DNA of 41,063 nt, taken from Verrucomicrobiota bacterium. Its GTDB lineage: Bacteria > Verrucomicrobiota > Verrucomicrobiia > Chthoniobacterales > JAFAMB01. Where the stretch lies: assembly GCA_019239825.1 (NCBI GenBank), contig JAFAZK010000072.1, forward strand, positions 1 to 41,063, read 5' to 3'. Below the pieces are notes generated by a model. It worked only from the letters and a program-made list of their open reading frames with translations, ran no database searches and was not told where the DNA came from. Each line of letters starts with the position of its first letter. The stretch's first letter is position 1. Below are positions 9,222-16,759 of this stretch, one piece after another. A program made the position numbers and the translations under genes.

Positions 9222-9614
9222 CTATCGTGCGCTTTGTTTTCGCCGGTGGAGCCAGTCGTCGCCGTCTAAAATAAGATTGATCGGGTTCAGCTGGAAGAGC
9301 AGGGCCCAATTGGCGATTTTTGATTTATCCTGGACCCTGGATTCTTTTGAGATCCAGTCTGCAACCTCTTGGTCGCCGGCGCCGGTGGCAACGAAGGCCT
9401 TGAATTCCTCGGAGTCGATTCCTGTGAATCTGAAAAAGACTTGATCGAGCGGGCAATTGAAGTGGTAGGAGCCACCGGTACCGGCTAGTTCTGCTCTGCA
9501 TTTATCCAGAGCACGAGCAGCAAGCACTTTATAGTCCCCAAGAGATGCACGCGGGCTTCGGGGTGAGGTCTTGGTTAGATCCGGAGCAAGAGATTGGACT
9601 CGTTCATTAACCAT
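9222..9614 (-). CDS. DUF5069 domain protein
   Basis: About 130 residues from the ATG at 9614 (MVNERVQSLAPDL). The conserved core is SPRASLGDYKVLAARALDKC, then GGSYHFNCPLDQVFFRFTGID and WISKES. This is the pattern of DUF5069, a small cytoplasmic family common in Verrucomicrobia and without a known function. The frame continues upstream to 9737, but that part is serine-rich translation of a low-complexity repeat and is probably not translated. The gene lies on the same strand as the carbonic anhydrase and just upstream of it. Confidence 0.8.
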   Translation of the reverse strand: MVNERVQSLAPDLTKTSPRSPRASLGDYKVLAARALDKCRAELAGTGGSYHFNCPLDQVFFRFTGIDSEEFKAFVATGAGDQEVADWISKESRVQDKSKIANWALLFQLNPINLILDGDDWLHRRKQSAR

Positions 9615-9654
9615 AGGAGGATTATCGGGCGAACATGTCGGGGATGCAAAAGGG

Positions 9655-9852
9655 AAGGTAATCGTCCTCGTGCTCGAGCTCGTGCTCGAGGAGTTGGAGG
9701 TGATAACGGACTGCAGACCTTCGTTTAAATCTTTCAACTAAGACGCGCGGTAGGTTGTAGCCAGGCGCTTCGATCGAGCACGAGCACGAGTTGGAGTACG
9801 AGTACGAGTACGAGCACGAGCACGAGTTGGAGTACGAGGACGAGCACGACTG
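9655..9852. repeat. Low-complexity gagcac/gagtac repeat forming an inverted pair
   Basis: The left arm around 9662-9702 is made of tcgtgctcgagc-type words and the right arm around 9774-9850 of the complementary cgagcacgag / gagtacgag words. The two sides can pair as a long irregular hairpin between the sirtuin and the DUF5069 gene. The right arm consists of hexamer units (gag-cac, gag-tac, gag-ttg). The same word family appears again as an inverted pair at 37445-37595. Confidence 0.75.
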
Positions 9853-9859
9853 CCGGCGT

Positions 9860-10609
9860 CTACAGCGCTAAGGCTGCCTCAACCGCAGGCGGGAAAATCT
9901 CGACGAGACTCCCGTCTAAACGCAGCGTGACGGAGGGATCGTGATCATGGTCCGTCGGACCGCGATTGATAATGATGTATGGCACACCGCGTTGGGCTGC
10001 GAGCAACGGGAATGATGCTGCGGGATAGACAGAAAGAGTCGAGCCAAGGGCTACCACCAAGTCGCAACCGCGGGCGACTTCGGTCGCTTGTTCCAAATCG
10101 CCGGGATTAAGATTCTGACCGAAACTAATCGTTGCCGGCTTAAGAAAGCCGCCACAGTGACAAAGCGGCGGTTTTCGGTGAACACGAAAAAATTCGTAAT
10201 GAGGCTCCGGGTCTCCACGCCACAAACAAGTTTGGCACTCGACCATGGCATTAGTTCCGTGCACCTCGATCAAAGATCGGGTTCCGGACAAGGAATGTAA
10301 TCCGTCGATATTCTGGGTCACAACGGCCAGGACTTTTCCTGCCTGTTCCAAAGCGACGATGGCGTGGTGCACTTCGTTTGGTTTGGCGGCTTTGAAAGCA
10401 GGCCAAGCCTCGAGCTTGTAATCCCAATGCTCGATCCGAGCACTCTCCGAGCTCATGAAATCGTCATAATAGACGGGAGCTCTTTTAGTCCAGACGCCGC
10501 CTGGTCCGCGGAAATCTGGAATCCCGCTGGCCGTGGAGACACCGGCACCAGTGAAGAGCATGATGCGACGAGACTTCTTCAGGTAGTCGGTTAGGGCTGG
10601 GTCGGGCAT
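9860..10609 (-). CDS. NAD-dependent protein deacylase, sirtuin (Sir2/CobB) family
   Basis: About 249 residues from the ATG at 10609 (MPDPALTDYLKK). It removes acyl groups from protein lysines using NAD+. The NAD-binding segments are GAGVSTASGIPDFRG and TQNIDGLH, and the catalytic histidine is in VHGTNAM. The small zinc module has CQTC and a CHCGG pair, and SFGQNL and GSTLSVYPA complete the family pattern. The upstream in-frame stretch to 10666 translates a repeat (ggtgaaaagtg words), so I exclude it. It ends before the gagcac repeat and is probably monocistronic. Confidence 0.92.
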   Translation of the reverse strand: MPDPALTDYLKKSRRIMLFTGAGVSTASGIPDFRGPGGVWTKRAPVYYDDFMSSESARIEHWDYKLEAWPAFKAAKPNEVHHAIVALEQAGKVLAVVTQNIDGLHSLSGTRSLIEVHGTNAMVECQTCLWRGDPEPHYEFFRVHRKPPLCHCGGFLKPATISFGQNLNPGDLEQATEVARGCDLVVALGSTLSVYPAASFPLLAAQRGVPYIIINRGPTDHDHDPSVTLRLDGSLVEIFPPAVEAALAL

Positions 10610-10615
10610 GCGAGG

Positions 10616-10712
10616 ACGGTGAAAAGTAACAGGTGAAAAGTGAGAGGTAACTGGCGCCGCCGTCAATAACAGGATCGGCTACCCAACCTTTCACCTTTCA
10701 CTTTTCACCTTT
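10616..10712. repeat. ggtgaaaagtg-word inverted repeat
   Basis: The left arm 10619-10649 (ggtgaaaagtaacaggtg and following bases) and the right arm 10686-10710 (acctttcacctttcac and following bases) are complementary and separated by about 36 bases. The hairpin sits immediately upstream of the sirtuin start and immediately downstream of the small membrane-protein gene. The same words recur at 18689-18712 before lepA. Confidence 0.75.
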
Positions 10713-10717
10713 TTGTT

Positions 10718-11179
10718 TCACCGATGTGCTTGTAGCCATAGCCACAGCCACGCGGTCAGGAAAACGAGGGGCAAAAGCAAGGGTGAGGCGATACCGAGCC
10801 AACGAGTGAGTCCGCTTCCTTGGATTGCCGGAATGAAATCGCCTGGAGCGACGTGTTGAAAGTAGGTCTGACGGAGCCGGTAGAGTGCGATTATCCCGGC
10901 TATGACACTGCCGTATATCAGGAGGTCGGACAGGCAAGCGACGGCTGGGATAATGTTAAAAAGGAGATCCTGCTGCTTTGCCAGCAACTGGTTCCGAGGG
11001 GTCGGCGTTCCGTTGGCAATGATGGCGTATCCGGTGAAGAAAAAGGATTGAGCCGCCATCAGCCAGGCTAGCCGTTGTACAATCAGGTTGTCCTCATGCT
11101 GGATCTGATCGCGAATCATCCGGTACCAATCGAGAGGACCAAGGGAGTCGAGGGAGAGCTTGTTCAGGGGCGCGGACAT
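10718..11179 (-). CDS. Hypothetical membrane protein
   Basis: 153 residues, family not recognised. There are about four hydrophobic segments: LAWLMAAQSFFFTGYAII, IIPAVACLSDLLIYGSVIAGII, and a split C-terminal stretch ending PLLLPLVFLTAWLWLWL. The N-terminus (LGPLDWYRMIRDQIQHEDNL) is amphipathic and cytosol-like. The gene is bracketed by repeats on both sides, so it is likely expressed alone. No catalytic motif is visible. Confidence 0.7.
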   Translation of the reverse strand: MSAPLNKLSLDSLGPLDWYRMIRDQIQHEDNLIVQRLAWLMAAQSFFFTGYAIIANGTPTPRNQLLAKQQDLLFNIIPAVACLSDLLIYGSVIAGIIALYRLRQTYFQHVAPGDFIPAIQGSGLTRWLGIASPLLLPLVFLTAWLWLWLQAHR

Positions 11180-11259
11180 GGGTCAGGATGAGAGCAGACG
11201 CTTAGCCGCATAACGGATGGGACTTATATGACCTATGGGACGTATGTGCCAGCGGACCG

Positions 11260-11358
11260 GCACGGCTCGGCGCGCTTTTCGAACTTATTAATTCTGCGGT
11301 CTGAGCCACCAGCAGCGCTGGTATCATCTTGAGTTTTTCGGGAGCCTCGCCCCACCAG
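11260..11358. repeat. Half copy of the GGCTCGGCG / GGGAGCCTCGCCCC palindromic repeat
   Basis: cacggctcggcgcg at 11261-11274 and gggagcctcgccccacca ending at 11358 match the right half of the longer elements at 12518-12808, 14209-14498, 18468-18680 and 40899-41063. The left half (ggtggggcgaggctccc ... gccgagccg) is missing. It is located downstream of nuoC, in the spacer before the small membrane protein. Confidence 0.75.
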
Positions 11359-11369
11359 AGCTTGTTCGC

Positions 11370-11939
11370 CTAGATATCCGGCGGATGTGCCCGCGGCTCG
11401 CGATCCTTGGTTCCGCCGGGATTCGGCGAAGTGACGAATGGACCACCGGCGAGGGGCGCGCGGTCGCTGAAAGCGACCTCCGGTAAATCACTGGGTTTAC
11501 CTTCCAACGGGAAATCTTTGCGGAGCGGAAAGAAAGGATAGCCGTCCCACATGAGAATCCGCCGGAGATCGGGATGATTGGCGAACCGGATTCCCATCAT
11601 ATCGAAGATCTCGCGTTCGTGCCAATCGGCAGTTGCCCACAGGTGCGAGACGGTGGGGACTTCTAGATTGTCCTCGGAGACTTTGGTCTTGAGCCGGAGA
11701 TGGATGTGGTCCGCTAGAGAATAGAGGCCGTAAACCACTTCGAACCGAGGCTCTTCTCCCATATGATCGACACTGGAGACGTCGACCAGGAAATTAAAGC
11801 CAAGTTCATCCCGGCACGTTTTGCAGGTGGCTTCAATCTCTTCCAGCGGCACCGAAAGAGAAATCTCGTCCCGAAACTCGGTTTGAGGGAATCGCGGGAA
11901 ACGAGCTTTTACCTTTTGAGCGAGATCGGCGGAAGTCAT
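11370..11939 (-). CDS. nuoC: NADH-quinone oxidoreductase subunit C
   Basis: 189 residues, belonging to the peripheral arm of respiratory complex I. The conserved C-subunit segment is [20 protein letters not shown] followed by [20 protein letters not shown]. The N-terminal half ([19 protein letters not shown]) is also typical. The ATG overlaps the nuoB stop in an ATGA arrangement, so the two are translationally coupled. No nuoD follows; the spacer behind it holds a palindromic repeat and then an unrelated gene. Confidence 0.93.
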   Translation of the reverse strand: MTSADLAQKVKARFPRFPQTEFRDEISLSVPLEEIEATCKTCRDELGFNFLVDVSSVDHMGEEPRFEVVYGLYSLADHIHLRLKTKVSEDNLEVPTVSHLWATADWHEREIFDMMGIRFANHPDLRRILMWDGYPFFPLRKDFPLEGKPSDLPEVAFSDRAPLAGGPFVTSPNPGGTKDREPRAHPPDI

Positions 11940-12460
11940 TTGACGGTTTCCGCTAAGGCTCGTCTCTGATCACCGAGTGCGCGTTCGTGGTCGATCTTGT
12001 GCTGCAGTTTCATCAAGCCTTCGAGCAGAGCTTCGGGACGCGGCGGGCAACCGCTGATATAAACGTCCACCGGTAAAAGATGGTCGATTCCTTGGAGGAC
12101 CGCATAGCTCCGGTACATGCCGCCGGAAGAAGCGCAAGCGCCCATGGCGATCACCCATTTTGGTTCGGGCATCTGATCGTAAATTCGTTTGACGGCCAGA
12201 GCCATTTTGTAGGTGACGGTGCCGGCAACGATCATGACATCCGACTGTCTGGGCGAGAACCGCATGACCTCAGCTCCGAACCTGGCGATATCAAACCGGG
12301 CGGACGCAGCGGCCATCAGCTCGATGGCGCAACACGCCAATCCCATCGGCATTGGCCAGAGTGAGTTCTTGCGCATCCAATTGATACAGGCATCGAGTCG
12401 CGAAAAGATGATGTTGCCTTCGATTTTGGAATCGTATGCGGCGGGCGCCGTTGTGACCAT
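11936..12460 (-). CDS. nuoB: NADH-quinone oxidoreductase subunit B
   Basis: 174 residues. It carries the terminal N2 [4Fe-4S] cluster of complex I next to the quinone site. Four ligands are visible: the adjacent cysteines in GLACCAIEL, one in [10 protein letters not shown] and one in [13 protein letters not shown]. The length is normal. It overlaps nuoC by four bases. There is no nuoA upstream; the region before it is a palindromic repeat. The remaining complex I genes must be elsewhere in the genome, or absent. Confidence 0.95.
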   Translation of the reverse strand: MVTTAPAAYDSKIEGNIIFSRLDACINWMRKNSLWPMPMGLACCAIELMAAASARFDIARFGAEVMRFSPRQSDVMIVAGTVTYKMALAVKRIYDQMPEPKWVIAMGACASSGGMYRSYAVLQGIDHLLPVDVYISGCPPRPEALLEGLMKLQHKIDHERALGDQRRALAETVK

Positions 12461-12811
12461 AGGTTGACAGTATGATCGTGGTCATTAGGAGCAAGTGAAA
12501 TATTTCACGAGGCATACTTGGTGAGGGCGAGGCTCCCGAACGACCTGATGATTTGAACGAAGGTACCGGGCTGATTAGGTCCGAAATGATTTGGCTATAC
12601 TAATCAGCTCGCCGAGCCGCCGTCATCGTGTGAACAAAGTGTAGCGGGTTGCGTCGGCAGAGCACGATCGTTTCTCGAAAATCTAAAGACTAGCGACACT
12701 TTAGACCGACGGCTCGGCGCGCGTATCGATCTGGCACAGCGTTGGAGTTTACCAACGTTCGCAGCTTCGTTAATATTCTAAGGCCATTGGGGAGCCTCGC
12801 CCCACCAAAAA
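12461..12811. repeat. Gene-free spacer with a full palindromic repeat copy (12518-12808)
   Basis: The 351 bases between the anti-sigma gene and nuoB hold one complete element. Outer arms are ttggtgagggcgaggctccc at 12518-12537 and the complementary ggggagcctcgccccaccaa ending at 12808. Inner arms are gccgagccgccgtc near 12611 and gacggctcggcgc near 12708-12720. No ORF of interest lies inside. The nuoB promoter should lie between about 12461 and 12517. Confidence 0.8.
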
Positions 12812-13618
12812 TCACTCCGTCCCACCTTGCTGCTGTTTCTGTTTTTGGAGATCGACGAAGGTCTTTAGTGCGTCCGGGGCGGCGTCGGTCACCGCCCACA
12901 TGATCAGACCGTTGGCTTCCCAGCCGTAAACATTGAATCCTTCTTTTTGCAGAGCGGTATCAGGGAAATGCAAGGAATCGGTCTTGGGCCAAGCAAACAG
13001 ATTGATATAGTGTTGATGATGCTGGAAAACGACCGCTGCTATTTCCTGATTGTTGAGGTAATCCAGTCTGCCACCGATCAGTTTAAACCCCTGGTCGCTT
13101 AGGTCGTAAACCGGAGGTGAAAAGCTGAGTTTTCCGGCGAACCAAGGCTTTACCGTATGTTGATCGGTTGAAACCACGTCGATCAAATGATCGGGCAGCA
13201 GCGAGCGCATGTGATCGGACACAAGCTGCGCGGTCACTGTGGCTAAGAGGCCGTCGGGGGATCGGTTTTCGCCTAGGAAGAGATTGGACCCAAACCATAC
13301 GGCGAGGACAGCGGCGGCTCCGGCCAAGCTCGGTAGTAGCCAACTAGGAAATTCGAATGCCGGTACGCGCCAGGAGCGCCGCCGCGTGGGGGAGATCTTT
13401 TTCGATAGCTCGCCCCGGATCTGAGCACGAAGATCGTCTGGCATAGCAAACCGGACCTCAGGTTTTTGGAGAGCTTCGCGCACGGCCAATCGAAGGGCGA
13501 AAGCCTCTTCGCAGGCCGTGCATTGTTCAAGATGTTCTTGAACTTTCTGGGCCTCGGCCAGTCCGAGCTCATTGTCGAAGAAGGGATCGAGCTGCTGATG
13601 AAGTTCGTCGCAGGTCAT
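12812..13618 (-). CDS. Anti-sigma factor with zinc-finger N-terminus
   Basis: 268 residues. The N-terminal domain has the HLEQCTAC pattern (H-x3-C-x2-C, about residues 29-36) of zinc-binding anti-sigma domains that sequester ECF sigma factors. One membrane helix follows at about residues 95-113 (LLPSLAGAAAVLAVWFGSNL). A ~150-residue domain, probably periplasmic, carries LIGGRLDYLNNQEIAAVVF and HQHYINLFAWP, resembling the outer parts of other membrane anti-sigma proteins. The start codon overlaps the stop of the sigma gene by four bases (ATGA), as expected for a sigma/anti-sigma pair. The signal sensed is unknown. Confidence 0.9.
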   Translation of the reverse strand: MTCDELHQQLDPFFDNELGLAEAQKVQEHLEQCTACEEAFALRLAVREALQKPEVRFAMPDDLRAQIRGELSKKISPTRRRSWRVPAFEFPSWLLPSLAGAAAVLAVWFGSNLFLGENRSPDGLLATVTAQLVSDHMRSLLPDHLIDVVSTDQHTVKPWFAGKLSFSPPVYDLSDQGFKLIGGRLDYLNNQEIAAVVFQHHQHYINLFAWPKTDSLHFPDTALQKEGFNVYGWEANGLIMWAVTDAAPDALKTFVDLQKQKQQQGGTE

Positions 13619-14130
13619 ACTAGATCCCTTTCCCTCATTTGCTTAAGCGCCTCAGCAAGTTGCCGGCGGCCACGTGCTAGTCGTGACATGACGGTGCCGA
13701 TCGGGACCTGCGTTATTTCTGAGATCTCACGATAGGAAAGTTCTTCCATCTCCCTTAGCACCAGAACCGTACGAAAGTCGTCCGGCAGACTCGCTAGTGC
13801 CGAACGCACGGCCTCGACCTCCGACTTCACCTGCAGCTGGGTTTCAGGTGAATTATCATCGGGGATATTTTCGAGCTCTTCGTCGGAAGAATGCACTTTT
13901 CGTTTCTTAAGATGGTCGTAGCAAACGTTGCGAACAATGCGGAGTAGCCACGCTCGGCCCGTTTCGCCGCGTACTCCGCCGAAAAACCTAAACGCACGCA
14001 GGTACGCCTCCTGTACCATGTCGCGCGCGTCCGGTTCGTTCTGCATCAACCAGCGCGCGAGGTTAAAGGCGTCACTCATTAACGGCAACATCTCGCCCTC
14101 AAAGCGTCTCAGCTTCTCCTCTTCGTTCAT
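13615..14130 (-). CDS. ECF-type RNA polymerase sigma factor
   Basis: 171 residues from the ATG at 14130 (MNEEEKLRRFEGE). The frame is open another 143 codons upstream, but that part translates the repeat and is not protein-like. Region 2 is seen as DARDMVQEAYLRAFRFF and WLLRIVRNVCYDHLKK. Region 4 is seen as LPDDFRTVLVLREMEELSYR followed by EISEITQVPIGTVMSRLARG. The acidic linker of about 30 residues between them is normal. It would direct transcription of a small regulon, possibly including itself and the divergent metallophosphoesterase operon; that last point is inference from position. Confidence 0.93.
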   Translation of the reverse strand: MNEEEKLRRFEGEMLPLMSDAFNLARWLMQNEPDARDMVQEAYLRAFRFFGGVRGETGRAWLLRIVRNVCYDHLKKRKVHSSDEELENIPDDNSPETQLQVKSEVEAVRSALASLPDDFRTVLVLREMEELSYREISEITQVPIGTVMSRLARGRRQLAEALKQMRERDLV

Positions 14131-14567
14131 CGGTTCGCGACCGAGGCTATCACAAAAGAATACCGGGAAGGGAACGAATTTATTCCCGTAATTTGGTCGG
14201 GGCCATATTTGGTAGGGCGAGGCTCCCCAAGGGCCATGTGATGGTAACGGAGCCGCTGGTGTGCTTTGATCCTGACGTTTTGCTATACCTGAACCGCTGC
14301 CGAGCCGTGCGTATTCAGTGCGGCTGCAGCAGCATTTGACCCGATTCTGTACGCGGCCCTTCGAATTCCAACCGACCGTTGCTTCAATACTCAGACCCGC
14401 GGCTCGGCACATTGATCGGCTTAAAATATTAAGGTGACGCCTGAGACTTCCGGCTTTCGCAGGTGCGTCTAGGTCGTGCGGGAGCCTCGCCCTAGCAAGA
14501 TCGTCTCTTCGCGGGAATAAATCGCGCTGCCAATCGGTATTCACCGCTAAACAGACCAAAACTAACT
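14131..14567. repeat. Divergent control region holding a palindromic repeat copy (14209-14498)
   Basis: 437 bases separate the sigma factor (minus) from the metallophosphoesterase (plus). Most of it is one repeat copy: tggtagggcgaggctcccc at 14210-14228, inner gccgagccgtgcg near 14298 and ccgcggctcggca near 14398, and cgggagcctcgccctagca at 14479-14497. Promoters for both genes must lie in the flanks (14131-14208 and 14499-14567) or within the element. I could not pick a convincing -35/-10 pair. Confidence 0.75.
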
Positions 14568-15527
14568 ATGTCAGACCATATCCACGAGAATTTGAATGAT
14601 GACGGTGTCGATCGGCGCGGCTTTTTGAAATGCATGGCCTGGGCCGGTACGGGGTTGGTATTTACCATGAGCGCAGGGATCGCCAGGTCGCGGATGCTGT
14701 TAGCACCTGCTTCTGATCAAGGTGCCGCGGCGGGTACCGATTTTACCTTTGTCCAGATCAGCGATAGCCACATCGGCTTCAACAAGGATGCCAATAAAGA
14801 TGTCATCGGAACTTTGCAGGAAGCGATTAACCGAATCAAGGCGCTTCCTACTAAGCCGGATTTGATTATCCACACGGGCGATTTAACTCATCTCGCTGAA
14901 GCCGATGAATTCGATACGGTGGACCAGGCTTTAAAGGGCACAGGGGTCAGCGATATTTTTTACGTTCCGGGAGAACACGACGTTCTCAACGATAACGGAG
15001 AGCAATACCGGAACCGATTCGCGAAGGGGACAAATGGTGATGGTTGGTACAGCTTCACGCACCGCGGCGTTCATTTTGTCGGGCTGGTTAACGTGATGGG
15101 TAAGGCGGACGCGGCGCTGGGCTCATTAGGCCAAGACCAACTCACCTGGCTGGACAAGGACCTAAGCAGTTTGTCTACTTCGACGCCGATTATCGTATTT
15201 GCTCATGTGCCGCTGTGGGAGGTTTACCCGCAATGGGGCTGGGGAACTCAAGATGGGTCTCAAGCCTTGTCGCTATTGAAACGGTTCGGATCGGTGTCAG
15301 TGCTTAACGGCCACATCCACCAGATTGTTCAGAAGGTTGAAGGGAACATTTCGTTCCACACCGCGATGTCGACCGCTTTTCCCCAACCTGCGCCTGGAAC
15401 TGCGCCGAAGTCAGGTCCGATGAAGGTACCGGCAGACCAGCTCAAGAAAGTTCTAGGTATTACCACGGTGAATTACGTTGAGACGCCTCATTCTTTGGCG
15501 GTCATCGACAAGCCTCTGATTGGGTAG
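14568..15527 (+). CDS. Tat-exported calcineurin-like metallophosphoesterase
   Basis: 319 residues. A twin-arginine signal (DRRGFLKCMAWAGTG, about residues 16-30) precedes the phosphoesterase fold. The di-metal ligands are in order: ISDSHIG, HTGDLTH, VPGEHDV (where the usual asparagine of GNHD is E), FAHVPLW, and LNGHIHQ. It should hydrolyse a phosphoester or phosphodiester in the periplasm; substrate unknown. It is divergent from the ECF sigma gene and precedes a DUF2231 protein and a cytochrome c, a context that suggests a periplasmic role under control of that sigma factor. Confidence 0.9.
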   Translation: MSDHIHENLNDDGVDRRGFLKCMAWAGTGLVFTMSAGIARSRMLLAPASDQGAAAGTDFTFVQISDSHIGFNKDANKDVIGTLQEAINRIKALPTKPDLIIHTGDLTHLAEADEFDTVDQALKGTGVSDIFYVPGEHDVLNDNGEQYRNRFAKGTNGDGWYSFTHRGVHFVGLVNVMGKADAALGSLGQDQLTWLDKDLSSLSTSTPIIVFAHVPLWEVYPQWGWGTQDGSQALSLLKRFGSVSVLNGHIHQIVQKVEGNISFHTAMSTAFPQPAPGTAPKSGPMKVPADQLKKVLGITTVNYVETPHSLAVIDKPLIG

Positions 15528-15540
15528 GAACCGATTGAAT

Positions 15541-15727
15541 CGTCCTTGTACTTGGTCGTCTCGCCAAGCTCCGTAGGAGCGAAATCTCTGTAGAAAACGA
15601 CACGGAAATCAACCTCCGAGCGTTCAGTAGGAGCGGCATCTGGTTTGTGTGAACGGAAAGGCTGCGCAGATTTTCTATAAAGATGCCGGTCCTACGGGAG
15701 CTCGGCGGGGCGACGAGTACAAGGACG
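15541..15727. repeat. 37-base inverted repeat with gtaggagcg words
   Basis: The left arm 15541-15577 (cgtccttgtacttggtcgtc and on) and the right arm 15691-15727 (ending gagtacaaggacg) are complementary with a few mismatches. Inside lie gtaggagcgaaatctctgta and its inverted counterpart around 15675-15697. Related ctcctacggagc words recur at 21760-21820. It fills the spacer between the metallophosphoesterase and the DUF2231 gene and could form a long hairpin in the mRNA. Confidence 0.75.
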
Positions 15728-15773
15728 AAAAGACGGAACCCATACGAGAGGGCGATTTTCTAGCTGATTTAAA

Positions 15774-16211
15774 ATGGAACTATTTTTGGCTGCTAACATT
15801 TGGGAGATGATGCACGGGGGAAGTACGCATCTGCCCATTGCACTGATGTTGGTGTCGGCGGTTTTCGATGCTTTAGGCGGCGTGATCAGATCGGATCGTC
15901 TCAAAGACCGATTTCACGCAGCGGGACTCTTTAGTTTGATCGCGGGCACCTTGGGTGCTTTTCCAGCGGTCCTGTCCGGGCTGATTTTGGCGCGTTGGGA
16001 GATTGCAGGAACCGGCGCGCTGTTCTGGCATCATGTTTTCCTTTGGCCTTCATTCGCTCTGCTGATTGCGTTGTCGGTCTGGAGGTTGATTGTTCGAGGG
16101 CGTCGCTCAAGAACCGGTTTTGTCATCTATCTGTTGGCGGCTTTTGCGGCAGCCTTCCTGGTGAGTGCGGCTGGATTCTGGGGTGGGGAAATTCTGTTGG
16201 GAGGCTCATGA
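15774..16211 (+). CDS. DUF2231 family membrane protein
   Basis: 145 residues with four membrane segments: THLPIALMLVSAVFDALGG, FSLIAGTLGAFPAVLSGLIL, HHVFLWPSFALLIALSVWRL and IYLLAAFAAAFLVSAAGFWG. The histidine near the start of the first segment (MHGGSTHLPIAL) and that of the third (WHHVFLW) match the DUF2231 pattern. Some members are thought to bind heme; that is not shown here. Its stop overlaps the start of the cytochrome c gene (ATGA), so the two are coupled and probably act together in an electron-transfer step. Confidence 0.85.
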   Translation: MELFLAANIWEMMHGGSTHLPIALMLVSAVFDALGGVIRSDRLKDRFHAAGLFSLIAGTLGAFPAVLSGLILARWEIAGTGALFWHHVFLWPSFALLIALSVWRLIVRGRRSRTGFVIYLLAAFAAAFLVSAAGFWGGEILLGGS

Positions 16212-16600
16212 AACGAGTGTTCTTCGGCCTGGAATTTATCGCCGGCGTCGTGGCCATTGTCGTCGCTGCCATCGTAGTTGGGAGTGCCTTGGGTTCAGCG
16301 ACCCTGGTGCGAGCGGCAATGGAGAAATCGAGAAGCGAGTCTGCGGCCAACGGAAATCAGCCGGCGCTTGCGGTGGCCGTCGCGCACGGGCAAAAGCTCT
16401 TCGCGGTTAATTGTTCGCACTGTCACGCCGATGACGCTACCGGCGACGAAGGACCGGACTTGCACGGACTGACGAAGTCCGACGAACGGATCAAGGCGAT
16501 TATCACAAACGGTGTCAAAGGTGAAATGCCGGCCTTCGGTAAGAAACTGCAGGACGCGGACAAGGATGCGTTGATCGGGTTTTTGAGAAGCCTCCACTGA
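16208..16600 (+). CDS. Membrane-anchored or secreted c-type cytochrome
   Basis: 130 residues from the ATG at 16208, overlapping the DUF2231 stop by four bases. An N-terminal hydrophobic stretch (FIAGVVAIVVAAIVVGSALG) acts as a signal or anchor. The heme-attachment site is CSHCH, in FAVNCSHCHADDATGD. The axial methionine is likely the one in GEMPAFGKKL, followed by the final helix KDALIGFLRSL. It is a single-heme class I cytochrome. The frame is open upstream through the DUF2231 gene, but that extension is a shadow. Confidence 0.92.
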   Translation: MKRVFFGLEFIAGVVAIVVAAIVVGSALGSATLVRAAMEKSRSESAANGNQPALAVAVAHGQKLFAVNCSHCHADDATGDEGPDLHGLTKSDERIKAIITNGVKGEMPAFGKKLQDADKDALIGFLRSLH

Positions 16601-16759
16601 AGTAATCAGTAAACAGTGAGGCAGTAATTAGTTCAGGAGTTAGGAGCTAGAATTTAGGAGCTAGGAGGGGCGAAGGCGTTTCAGGCATAGCAGCCGCTGA
16701 GGCGCCAGTCTCTCTTAGCTCCTAGATTTCTCGCTCCTGGCTTCTATCTTATTACTGGC

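Noticed and set aside
9115-9309. N-terminal extension of the carbonic anhydrase
   Set aside because: It would overlap the DUF5069 gene and hide the Tat-like signal in the interior; kept only as an alternative start.
14131-14559. N-terminal extension of the sigma factor
   Set aside because: The extra 143 codons translate a palindromic repeat and are not protein-like; region 2 begins normally after the ATG at 14130.
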